14,069 bases of DNA from JAJYTL01 sp046705265 (GTDB lineage Bacteria > Pseudomonadota > Alphaproteobacteria > Ferrovibrionales > Ferrovibrionaceae), in the NCBI GenBank assembly GCA_046705265.1, contig JBJKQL010000116.1, forward strand, positions 1-14,069. The letters run 5' to 3'. The notes under the pieces are model-generated. The model saw nothing but the letters and a program-made list of their open reading frames with translations. It searched no databases and was not told the origin of the DNA. The translations under genes were made by a program, and so were the position numbers. Position 1 is the stretch's first letter. The number at the start of each line of letters is the position of its first letter. Shown piece after piece: positions 1 to 6,408 of the stretch.

Positions 1-359
1 ATTTGCGGTGCCTTGATCGCCGCCGTCGTGGACCATATCCGTGAAGTCCACTCCATGCTTCACCTCCCAATCCAGCTACATTAGAAGGTGTTGCACCGAT
101 CTATTGAACCCGCACCCCATCGCGACCGTTGGCTTCAGGCCTGCTAGATCTATCCATCGGGCTTGAGCGCGGGAGAAATGGCATGGATTCCAGCGATATC
201 GCCATCCGTTAATTATTCGGAACCACCCGCCGCCGCTGCCACCAAAAGTGATTCAGACCGATAGATGAGCCCGAAACACGATCCGGCATGCAGTGTGATT
301 TTTTTAAGTGATGAGTGGGTACTCTCGGCCAGCCTAGAGCGCTATCGGGAATTTAGCTC
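1..359. other. Stretch with no convincing gene
   Basis: No frame in this stretch gives a protein I recognise. On the minus strand a short open frame runs out of the left edge from about position 80 (it would read WEVKHGVDFTDMVHD), behind a GGGAGG-like string. It could be the start of a gene lying to the left, but about 25 residues are too few to judge. The plus strand is interrupted by stops in all frames. A T-run lies at 299-305 without a convincing stem before it. Confidence 0.4.
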
Positions 360-515
360 ATGTGAAAACCCTTCGTGGCCATCGGCGCAACAGCGCTTCT
401 CCTTATCGCCGCAGCGGGCACGGGCATCGGCTTCCTGATCTACCGCGGGAACCAGCTCGATACGGAGAGTCGAGCGTTTGTAGACGGAGCAATCCCCGCG
501 ATAGCCGCCAATTGA
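360..515 (+). pseudogene. Remnant of a small one-pass membrane protein
   Basis: The plus frame reads ATG-TGA and then an uninterrupted KPFVAIGATALLLIAAAG, followed by GFLIYRGNQLD and AFVDGAIPAIAAN before a second TGA at 513-515. The first part is a clear hydrophobic helix. The part after it resembles the start of a periplasmic segment seen, from memory, in small hypothetical proteobacterial proteins where 'AIPAI...W' is followed by roughly 80 more residues. Here TGA takes the place of the expected Trp codon and the rest is missing. A 46-residue product could start at GTG 375, but I see no good ribosome binding site there. I read it as a truncated gene. The alternative is a genuine micro-membrane protein. 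Confidence 0.35.
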
Positions 516-554
516 CGGCTCTAGGCCCTAAACTATGAGATAAGGGAGCTACCA

Positions 555-746
555 ATGCGGTTTTTACTAACACTATTTTTCCCATGGGTGCGGTTCTTTA
601 CAACCGGGCGACCTATCATGGGAATTATCTGCCTGCTTTTACAGTTTACCGTGGTTGGCTGGATACCGGCTACCATTTGGTCGGTATATGCGTTGAGCCA
701 GCCCAAGGCTGGCAAAAAGACCGCAGCGGCAATGAGTATGCGCTGA
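555..746 (+). CDS. YqaE/Pmp3-like small membrane protein
   Basis: This 63-residue protein is almost entirely hydrophobic. A first hydrophobic segment (about residues 2-17, FFPWVRFF) is followed by GRP and a second membrane helix (about 21-47, GIICLLLQFTVVGWIP then IWSVYALSQ), ending in a lysine-rich tail (KAGKK). The G-W-I-P-A-x-I-W-x-x-Y signature near the end of helix 2 is the hallmark of the YqaE/Pmp3 proteolipid family. Those proteins sit in the inner membrane and, in yeast and plants, affect membrane potential and salt tolerance. The bacterial role is poorly defined. The start is supported by GGGAG at 544-548, six bases before the ATG. It stands alone, with no partner gene on its strand. 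The family call rests on motif memory rather than on alignment. Confidence 0.65.
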   Translation: MRFLLTLFFPWVRFFTTGRPIMGIICLLLQFTVVGWIPATIWSVYALSQPKAGKKTAAAMSMR

Positions 747-770
747 TCTGTTGAATCGTTGCCAGTGCTG

Positions 771-792
771 AAAAAGGGCGATTGAACCGCCC
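771..792 (-). terminator. Minus-strand intrinsic terminator
   Basis: Read on the minus strand this is a GGGCG/CGCCC stem (788-792 with 776-780) around a 7-base loop, followed directly by five T (775-771). The hairpin plus U-tract layout fits an intrinsic terminator. It lies about 140 bp downstream of the minus-strand gene ending at 930. On the plus strand no T-run follows the hairpin, so it is not an obvious terminator for the YqaE-like gene. Confidence 0.5.
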
Positions 793-929
793 CCAACGCG
801 GCTCAGCATAGCTGGATTTCGCCGAATCTTGCTTGCTCAGACGGGGCCATAGAGCACCACGCACATGGAAAACATTCCCGCGGTTCTTCGCGTGCAAAGT
901 TACCACTCTACACCGCTGCCAATGTCTGC

Positions 930-1206
930 TTACATATTGGACGACCTTGACCGTGTCTCCGACGCAGCGGCCGCGAAGCTTTCAAATAGCTTCTCGTGAA
1001 TGACGTCTTCCTCGCTCGAGCCTTCGGCTTCTTCCTCAACGAAAGGAATCGGCCGCAATGACACAGAAAACGGCCGTTGGTTGAATCAACAAGTCATCAA
1101 ACGGAACGTTGGGAGATCCCCACTTTGAGCCATCGGCGGCACTCCGTCCAAGCCATCGGCTAGCGCCGTTTCCTGCCATTCGCGGCACCCCAGCCGAAGA
1201 AGTCAT
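930..1206 (-). pseudogene. Unrecognised small gene, apparently frameshifted
   Basis: On the minus strand ATG at 1206-1204 opens a 56-codon frame (MTSSAGVPRMAGNGASRWLG at the start, later FDDLLIQPTAVFCV) that stops at 1038-1036. A second minus frame is open from 1085 to the TAA at 932-930. It reads RPIPFVEEEAEGSSEED, then LFESFAAAASE, a strongly acidic and protein-like sequence. The two frames overlap by about 50 bases, so one indel there would join them into a protein of roughly 90 residues. I do not recognise the family. The gene lies 45 bp downstream of the cupin remnant on the same strand, and a minus-strand terminator follows at 771-792, which supports real transcription in this direction. 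The alternative is an intact 56-aa protein plus chance open sequence. Confidence 0.35.
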
Positions 1207-1251
1207 ATCGACGCTATAAAGGCGCTGTGTGTCGTGCGACGGGATGGGGGA

Positions 1252-1886
1252 CTATTCGGGCATTCGAAGCACGTCTGGATGTAGCAGCGGTGCATCCTTC
1301 AACCAGATCCTCGCGCCTTCGGACCCGATGGTCGCGGTCAGGTCGACGCCGGTGGGAATCCGGCCCCGGGTCTGTGGCCCCAGCGTTTCGTGGCCGATGG
1401 TCATGTCGCCTGACAGGACGAAGAATTCCAGCCCGCGCGTGCTCGCGATCGTGATCGTCTCACCGGCCGTCCAGTCCTCAAGACGGACCTCTTCGGGGCC
1501 GTCATCGAACAGAATGGTTGCTCTACCTGCGCCTGGGCGGGACTTAGCCTGCCGTCCCTGACCAGGTTGACGCACGATCTGGGTCTGATCCCCGGTACGG
1601 AACTGCCAGAGCCGCGCGAAGATTGTGCAGCCCCCTTTCGACGCAGGGATATGCGAAGTGCCGGGCGGATTGCGGAAATAGCTTCCGGCCGGATAGTCGC
1701 TATGCTCGTCCTGAGAGGTTCCGCCCAGCACGAGGATTTCCTCGTCGCCGGTATGGGGGTGGCGCGGAAAGGCGCTGCCGTGAGCATAGCGCCACGATCG
1801 AGGTCGCGGGGGCGACCTCGCCGCCGACGCGGAACAGCATGCGCCGGTCCACGCCCCCCTTGCGGGAGGCCAATGATCGGCACCTC
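1252..1886 (-). pseudogene. ChrR-type cupin protein, broken by two frameshifts
   Basis: The three minus frames together spell a cupin of about 210 residues. The first piece is REVP near 1886. Next comes ASRKGGVDRRMLFRVGGEV with ATSIV, ending near 1793. The third is RYAHGSAFPRHPHTGDEE, then DEHSDYPAGSYFRNPPGTSH, running to a stop at 1254-1252. The H-x-H, E and late H pattern is the usual metal-binding set of the ChrR cupin domain, found in anti-sigma factors such as ChrR and in related stand-alone proteins. A second cupin-like half follows (LEFFVLSGDMTIGHETLG). One extra base at about 1792 and another indel between 1862 and 1883 disrupt the frame, and removing two bases restores 630 nt. No sigma-factor gene lies beside it. 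The family call is good; the exact role is not. Confidence 0.7.
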
Positions 1887-1903
1887 GCGCCGCGGCGGAT
1901 ACC

Positions 1904-1918
1904 GAGCTAAATTAGCTC
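1904..1918. promoter_or_regulatory. Palindrome, possible toxin-antitoxin operator
   Basis: GAGCTAA-A-TTAGCTC is a perfect 7-bp inverted repeat with one central base, just upstream of the promoter of the Phd-zeta operon. Phd/YefM antitoxins usually repress their own operon through short palindromes, so this is a candidate operator. The binding is inferred. Confidence 0.35.
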
Positions 1919-1929
1919 AAATGGCAAAA

Positions 1930-1958
1930 TTGATTATTTTAGACAAATTGGATATGCT
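1930..1958 (+). promoter_or_regulatory. Sigma-70-type promoter of the Phd-zeta operon
   Basis: TTGATT (1930-1935) and TATGCT (1953-1958) are separated by exactly 17 bases in an AT-rich pocket of an otherwise GC-rich region. Transcription would start near 1965, about 30 bases before the antitoxin ATG. Confidence 0.5.
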
Positions 1959-1995
1959 CCCTGACGCCATGTCGGGATAGTGATGAGGAGTTCCC

Positions 1996-2343
1996 ATGAG
2001 TGCCCTTTTTGCTCCAATCGAAGAGCTTCCCCGCCGGAATGCGACCCAGGTTAAGAACAAGTGGGGCGATTTGGTCCGGGAAGTTCGTGCATTTGGCAGT
2101 GTCGCGGTTACCAGCCATGAGAAGGTGGAGATGGTGGTGATTGACGCTGGCCACTATCAAGAAATTATTGCTCTTGCCGAGGGTGTCGCAAAGCGTGACC
2201 GAGCGGCGTTGAGTGAGCTGGCTGCGGAATTCGATCAGAGGCTCGCGGCATTGAAAGCTCGTGGTGTGCGGAAGAATCTGGATGCCGCGGTGGCCTCGAA
2301 GGGCCGAGTAAGACCTCGTCCGAAGGCCGGGCTGTCGTTCTAA
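1996..2343 (+). CDS. Phd/YefM-like antitoxin
   Basis: This is a 115-residue protein with a strong AGGAG (about 1986-1990) before its ATG. Residues about 13-62 fit the Phd/YefM fold: a short helix after RNATQVKNKWGDLVREV, a strand SVAVTSHEKVEMVVID in which the usual 'ITxxGxPVAVLV' pattern is recognisable, and HYQEI at the start of the next helix. The C-terminal half (66-115) is charged and probably disordered before toxin binding. It includes a helix rich in Ala, Glu and Arg (RDRAALSELAAEFDQRL) and a basic tail (KGRVRPRPK). The toxin gene starts 2 bases after the stop, so the pair is translationally coupled. By family analogy it neutralises the toxin and represses the operon with it. The fold assignment is by motif and is moderately secure. 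Confidence 0.75.
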   Translation: MSALFAPIEELPRRNATQVKNKWGDLVREVRAFGSVAVTSHEKVEMVVIDAGHYQEIIALAEGVAKRDRAALSELAAEFDQRLAALKARGVRKNLDAAVASKGRVRPRPKAGLSF

Positions 2344-2345
2344 AA

Positions 2346-3014
2346 GTGACAGGGCAGGGGCTACGGCGACCCTTTATTCTAGTGCTTGCGGGGGCTAATG
2401 GAGCCGGCAAGAGTTCGGTGGCCGGCACGATCCTGCGGGCGCATGGCCTGACATGGTTTAATCCGGATACCTTCTCTCGGGAGCTCATAAAGAGGGCAGG
2501 TTCGAGCAAGGAAAGCGCCGATTCGGCTGCCTGGGCCTACGGCAAGGCGAAACTCGAAGAAGCGGTGGCCGGAAAAAGCAGCTTTGCCTTCGAGACGACA
2601 CTCGGCGGGCGCACGATCCCCCGGCTGTTAGACGCAGCTGCCGAGACGCATGACGTTATCGTGATATTCTGTGGCCTCGCCACGGTGCAGAAGCATATCG
2701 ACCGCGTTAAATTGCGTGTTGAGTATGGCGGCCATAGCATTCCGGAACGGAGGATCAGAGAGCGCTGGGATCATTCGCGGCAAAACTTGATCGCGCTGCT
2801 GCCGCGGTTGGCGCACCTTCAAGTTTTCGACAATAGCGAGGAGGCGTCGCCCGGAAAAGACGTTCCCTATCCAATACTCGTGCTGGAAATGCGGCACGGC
2901 CAAGTGCTCTATCCCGTTTGCGACGACGTCAAGGCCCTGGAGGCGATTCCCGACTGGGCAAAGCCGATCATCGCCGCCGCATTCCGATGCGGCGGCGATG
3001 TAAGGGCATGCTGA
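2346..3014 (+). CDS. Zeta-type toxin kinase (P-loop)
   Basis: This is a 222-residue P-loop kinase of the zeta toxin family. The Walker A motif GANGAGKSS is at residues 16-24. FNPD (38-41) follows, whose Asp is the usual substrate-binding acid. FAFETTLGG (80-88) corresponds to the second conserved block. RVEYGGHSIPERRIRERW (124-141) is the arginine-rich lid typical of the group. Zeta toxins phosphorylate UDP-N-acetylglucosamine or related sugars and so block peptidoglycan synthesis; which substrate this one uses cannot be read. The GTG start at 2346 lies 2 bases after the antitoxin stop, with no clear ribosome binding site of its own, which fits coupling. The length fits single-domain zeta proteins. 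The reading frame is intact. The partner is Phd-like rather than the classical epsilon or PezA. Confidence 0.82.
   Translation: MTGQGLRRPFILVLAGANGAGKSSVAGTILRAHGLTWFNPDTFSRELIKRAGSSKESADSAAWAYGKAKLEEAVAGKSSFAFETTLGGRTIPRLLDAAAETHDVIVIFCGLATVQKHIDRVKLRVEYGGHSIPERRIRERWDHSRQNLIALLPRLAHLQVFDNSEEASPGKDVPYPILVLEMRHGQVLYPVCDDVKALEAIPDWAKPIIAAAFRCGGDVRAC
2969..3000 (+). repeat. Perfect 14-bp inverted repeat at the toxin gene end
   Basis: CATCGCCGCCGCAT and its exact reverse complement surround a TCCG tetraloop, ending 11 bases before the toxin stop codon. The stem is GC-rich and would be very stable in RNA. No U-run follows, so it is either a weak terminator, an RNA 3'-end stabiliser or a relic of a palindromic repeat element. 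Confidence 0.7.
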
Positions 3015-3304
3015 GACACCGCCGGCCAAGCAGCGTCCCAACCTAAGGCGAGAACGGACCGACTACTCTAAATGAACTCGGCGACGCGGCGACTTGCTTC
3101 GCCCGCGGGGAGGTTTCATCACCGCACCGATCCCACGGCAATCACCTGGCGAAATCCAAAGAGGACCGCCGGGAGCAGAAACTATGCTTGGACGAGAGCC
3201 GCGGGTCGCCCCCTATCGCCTCACACTCAAAATTCAACGCTTAGAGGATTCCGCCGAATAGAGGCGGTTTCCCGCGGCCGTTCACACCCCGGGGCTGTTT
3301 CGTC

Positions 3305-3448
3305 CGATGGGGTGAGACGGAGAAGCGTCGGATTGTGGCGGAAACCGAGGTATTTGGTTCATCGGTCTCGGTGGTAGCCAGCCGTCACGATATGAACGCG
3401 AACCAAGTATTCAGCTGGCGACGGAAGCTTCGGATTTCAGGTCGTTGA
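3305..3448 (+). mobile_element. IS66-family orfA (TnpA) fragment
   Basis: The plus frame reads RWGETEKRRIVAETEVFGSS, then VSVVASRHDMNANQVFSWRR, and stops at TGA 3446-3448. This is the helix-turn-helix of the small IS66 orfA protein, which normally begins with a variant of 'RRRWS..EKRRIVAE' and ends with 'VARRH....NQLF.WRR'. The usual N-terminal start, the C-terminal half, orfB and the large transposase orfC are all absent, so it is an inert scrap. No terminal inverted repeats were found around it. Confidence 0.7.
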
Positions 3449-3514
3449 TCTCAGAAACCGAGCCTGGAAGGGCGCGGAACTCCAAGGCCGGAAAGGCAAA
3501 ATAGCCGGAAGGTT

Positions 3515-3558
3515 TGTTGAATGCCTAAAAAGGGCCTGTTGAACGCCTAAAAAATGCC
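3515..3558 (+). repeat. Two tandem 22-bp repeats
   Basis: The units at 3515-3536 and 3537-3558 both begin TGTTGAA and contain GCCTAAAAA. They match at 19 of 22 positions. They lie between the IS66 scrap and the next gene. The purpose is unknown. They could be a remnant of an element end or a short slippage duplication. Confidence 0.6.
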
Positions 3559-3639
3559 TTGAAGCGAGCCGATGAACCGTCGGCGCGGCACATCGGCTCT
3601 GACCCGTCCATGAGTGAGCATGAAAGGGCTGGACAAATC

Positions 3640-3912
3640 ATGACCCCTCAATTCGAGGAATGGAAGGATAACGAATACGGATATTGCTTCAGCCTTGTGG
3701 CCCGCCAAGGCGATCCCAGGATAGGGCATGACCCGAAGACCATTGCAACCTACCTTCGCCTGCAAGCGGTCGACGCATTCCGTGATGGGCACTATGAGAT
3801 CAGCGCACGCCTGAGCACGGCCGCTACCGCGCTGAACTCTGATGCACGCCACAGCCATATCCCGCGTTGGGATGATGCATTGCTCGCCTTAACCCCCCGG
3901 AACGGCGGCTGA
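3640..3912 (+). CDS. Unrecognised 90-residue protein
   Basis: This is an open frame with natural-looking composition: MTPQFEEWKDNEYGYCFSLV, then a helical-looking middle (TIATYLRLQAVDAFRDGHYE) and an Ala-rich part to NGG. No signal peptide, membrane helix or known motif is visible. The frame is open further upstream to TTG 3559, with another ATG at 3610. I chose ATG 3640 because GAAAGGG and GGA lie just before it and because the sequence before it (DEPSARHIGSDPSMSEH) looks less protein-like. It has no close partner: upstream are IS debris and tandem repeats, downstream 457 bp without a gene. It could be a cytoplasmic protein of a lineage-specific family. The overlapping minus-strand frame is a mirror of its codon bias. 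Confidence 0.5.
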   Translation: MTPQFEEWKDNEYGYCFSLVARQGDPRIGHDPKTIATYLRLQAVDAFRDGHYEISARLSTAATALNSDARHSHIPRWDDALLALTPRNGG

Positions 3913-3958
3913 CGATGAAAAACGAGTAGCATGTTACGCGCGCGTGAGCACTCCGAGG

Positions 3959-3987
3959 CTCACCGCCCGATGAGGCGAACGGGTGAG
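3959..3987 (+). repeat. Hairpin CTCACC-GCC...GGC-GGTGAG
   Basis: CTCACC (3959-3964) pairs with GGTGAG (3982-3987) and GCC (3965-3967) with GGC (3974-3976), with a 6-base loop and a 5-base bulge on the 3' side. It lies about 47 bases after the stop of the 90-residue protein and could be its transcript end, although no U-run follows. Confidence 0.4.
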
Positions 3988-4234
3988 GTCCGGGATTGGG
4001 AGCTTGCCCTGTGCTCCGAAGATCCTCTCACGGGGAACCTCAGATTCCGCCGTCCCGACCGATCGCACTCAATTTTCAATTCAAGCGGCCCACTCTAAAC
4101 TGAAGCTCAACGTTGCATTTCGTGAAGTTCTTGATTTGACCCGCTGGTTCTGGAAATTCAGCGCGACGTGGCACCCCAAATTGAGTTCGAATCGGCAATG
4201 ACGAACGCTCACCCATTGAAATGACTCACCCGGG

Positions 4235-4287
4235 AATCGGCGATTGCGGCTCAAACTGTTGAACTTGAGCCATGCGAAACGCCGATT
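4235..4287 (+). promoter_or_regulatory. Nested double-stem structure upstream of the GMC operon
   Basis: An outer perfect 8-bp stem AATCGGCG/CGCCGATT (4235-4242 with 4280-4287) encloses an inner perfect 7-bp stem GGCTCAA/TTGAGCC (4248-4254 with 4265-4271) around a 10-base loop. Wobble pairs could extend the outer stem to 4232-4290. It ends about 80 bases before the first gene of the dehydrogenase operon. It could be a 5' leader structure, an operator dyad or the terminator of something lost. The function is inferred only from position. Confidence 0.45.
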
Positions 4288-4373
4288 TTCGTATTGTTAT
4301 CGCTAGCGTCTGCTTGATAGGTTTTGTCAAATTCAGGAGGAGCAACCTAAAGACCCAGGGGAGGTCGATATGA
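4272..4373 (+). CDS. Possible 33-residue leader peptide
   Basis: ATG 4272 opens a 33-codon frame reading MRNADFRIVIASVCLIGFVK and then a basic tail. It is one possible membrane helix with positive charges after it. Its TGA (4371-4373) overlaps the ATG (4370-4372) of the next gene as ATGA, the layout of translational coupling. No ribosome binding site precedes its start, which lies inside the hairpin at 4235-4287. An AGGAGG at 4335-4340 lies inside the frame with no start codon at the right distance. It may be a leader peptide or chance. Confidence 0.25.
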   Translation: MRNADFRIVIASVCLIGFVKFRRSNLKTQGRSI

Positions 4374-4825
4374 GCGAAGAATGCGCACCGCCGGAGGATG
4401 GGACACGTAGCTCCCGTCCCGCCGGATGTCGCGACAAACTCAGTCATCGAGGATCGCTCATTGATCTCACTGTTCATCAGCCTGCAAAGTTCAGGCGGCG
4501 CACTGTCCTCGCATTCACTCTCACGGCGCCGGGGATCGCCGCTGCGAGGTTACGGGCTCAGGCGGAGTCAGTCTCGGCGGCTCTTCATCGCTTGTTTGGC
4601 GGAAACGCCAGCCTGAGAGAGTTTGGGCAAATCTTTCATGCCCGCCAAGCCGACGCCCCTGCGCGCCTGTTGGCTCGCCTGGATGGTGTTGCCGGCAGCG
4701 CCGTCAGCTTGCGCGTCGGTGCACTGCGGAAGGAGGACTTCGCCGCTGGCCGCGTCGTGGTGATCAAGGGCTGGGTCTTAGCGCGTGCGGAGGCAGAGGC
4801 TTGCGCATTTGTTGCCACCTCGTAA
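4370..4825 (+). CDS. Tat-type small subunit of a GMC dehydrogenase
   Basis: This is a 151-residue protein behind a strong GGGGAGG (about 4358-4364). It has a long polar N-region, then KFRRRTVLAF (40-49) and a hydrophobic stretch to Ala 59, which is a twin-arginine-like signal. The C-terminal part carries EDFAAGRVVVIKGWVLARAE (122-141), the pattern 'DF..G....GWVLSRTEA' seen in the small Tat-borne proteins encoded next to GMC oxidoreductases. In gluconate and fructose dehydrogenases the small subunit carries the flavin subunit through the Tat pathway. The same role is inferred here because the GMC gene starts 6 bp downstream. The 41 residues before the twin arginine are longer than usual, and no later in-frame start exists, so an N-terminal rearrangement is possible. 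Confidence 0.6.
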   Translation: MSEECAPPEDGTRSSRPAGCRDKLSHRGSLIDLTVHQPAKFRRRTVLAFTLTAPGIAAARLRAQAESVSAALHRLFGGNASLREFGQIFHARQADAPARLLARLDGVAGSAVSLRVGALRKEDFAAGRVVVIKGWVLARAEAEACAFVATS

Positions 4826-4831
4826 TCCCGA

Positions 4832-6400
4832 ATGTTTGCAGATTTTCGTAAGTTGGAGGATGGGCTCGCGCTCAAAGCCGATGTCTGCATTATCGGGGCG
4901 GGCGCGGCGGGGATTACGATTGCAACGACACTAGCGGGGACGCCCCTCGCCGTATGCCTTCTTGAGAGTGGCGGCTTCGACTACGAAACCGCAACGCAGG
5001 ACCTGTACGGCGGCCAAACCGAGGGACAACCCTGGTACGACGCCGGCACCCGCGAGTCCGGCGGTAAGCAGTTCGTGCCTGAGCTGATATTTTCACGCCT
5101 GAGGTTTTTCGGCGGCTCGACAAACCACTGGGGGCACGGCTGCGTGCCGCTCCAAAACACCGCTTTCGCTGTTCGGCCATAGGTACCGTTCAGCGGTTGG
5201 CCGATCAAGCAGGCCGATCTCGAACCCTACTACGCGCGAGCGCTCGCCCTGTGCGGCGCGCCAGCCGCCGACTTCCGCCGTCCACCGCCTGACCCCCTGC
5301 CGGTGGACCCAACGAAACTCTATTACCATACCGGTGCGCTCGGCACCGTCAATTTCGGAACAGCCTATCGCGCGGAACTTCAACAGGCCGATAACGTAAG
5401 GGTTTTGCTTCACGCCAATCTGCTGGAGCTCCACGCGAACTCGGATGCGAGCACGGTCGAGAAGGCAACCTTCGGCACACTCGAAGGCAAGCGAGGCACA
5501 GTCTACGCCCGGTCGTTCGTTCTTTGCTGCGGCGGCATCGAGAATGCGCGGCTGCTGCTGCTCTCCGACAGCGTGGTTAAGCAAGGGCTCGGCAACGCGC
5601 GGGATCTGGTCGGGCGCTTCTTCATGGACCATCCACGCGGGGAATGTGGCCGAATCTACCATGGCGATCTCGAACAGCTGACGCCCCAAGCATTGTATTT
5701 TGCGCCGCAGATCGAGCGGCGGGAAAAGACGCTGGAGGCATTTGCGCGCTTCGTTGTCCGCGAGACGGGACCGGTTCCTGAAGGCATCGCGGCCGTGCGC
5801 AAACTCGAAGCGGCATTTGCTGCGAGGACAATCCCGCCTAATTTGGATAAGCTTATTGAGGATATCGTACTGGATCCCGGCGCGGTCCTTCGAGGAATCT
5901 ATCGGCGCGAGACGGGCAGGGACCCCGATCCCAACAATTACATCGAATTCGAGGGCCAATTCGAGCAGGCGCCGAACCCCGATAGCCGCGTTATGCTCGG
6001 GGACGAGATAGACCAACTTGGGCAGCGCCGGACCTTGCTCGATTGGCAGTTCACGGAGCTTGACCACCATACATATCGTTGCTTCGCACTGACGATCGCA
6101 GCCGCGATCGCACGGCTGGGCCTCGGCCGAATGAAGCTGCCGGCGTGGCTCGATCCGAATTCCACCGAGCTGGCACAACTCGGCGGTTGCGCCCATCACA
6201 TGGGGACAACGCGGATGTCGGACGATCCCTCTCGCGGCGTTGTTGATCGCAATTGCCGTGTTCACGGTATCGCAAACCTCTACATTGGCGGCAGCTCGTG
6301 CTTTCCTACGGGAGGCTGTGGCTTTCCGACCCTTACGATTGTCGCGCTCGCCGTCCGGTTGGCACGACATCTCCAGCGAGACCTGACGCACGGCGCCTGA
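4832..6400 (+). pseudogene. GMC-family flavin dehydrogenase with one nonsense codon
   Basis: One frame covers 522 codons but contains TAG at 5180-5182 (codon 117), in AVRP-stop-VPFSGWPI. The context is normally 'RPWVPxSGWPI', so TGG to TAG (base 5181) explains it. The rest is well kept: FAD-binding GAGAAG (22-27), ribose-binding Glu 45 in CLLESGG, and FGGSTNHWGHG (93-103). CCGGIENARLLL follows, then HHMGTTRMSDDPSRGVVD (His 455/456) and the C-terminal IGGSSCFPTGG with FPTLTIVALAVRL. Such enzymes oxidise sugars or alcohols and pass electrons to a cytochrome or quinone. With the Tat small subunit upstream (6-bp gap) it would act in the periplasm. No cytochrome subunit is in the window. At codon 498 Phe stands where many relatives have Asn. 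The lack of further damage suggests very recent inactivation, readthrough or a sequence error. Confidence 0.85.
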
Positions 6401-6408
6401 GCGATGGT

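Larger units (their letters stand above)
3913..4369. other. Intergenic stretch with two hairpins, no convincing gene
   Basis: A 72-codon plus frame (3983-4201) is present but has no motif, no good ribosome binding site and unusual composition, so I do not call it. The stretch holds a hairpin at 3959-3987, a nested hairpin at 4235-4287 and a possible upstream short frame at 4272-4373, each listed separately. Confidence 0.45.

Noticed and set aside
3251..3267. Small hairpin CCGCC/GGCGG as terminator of the zeta gene
   Set aside because: Only 5 bp, 236 bases after the stop, with only three T after the stem; too weak.
3072..3377. 101-codon plus frame before the IS66 fragment
   Set aside because: Arg- and Ser-rich translation without motifs. 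The IS66 orfA signal lies in a different frame over its last part.
3983..4201. 72-codon plus frame
   Set aside because: No ribosome binding site, no motif, odd composition, and its start lies in a hairpin.
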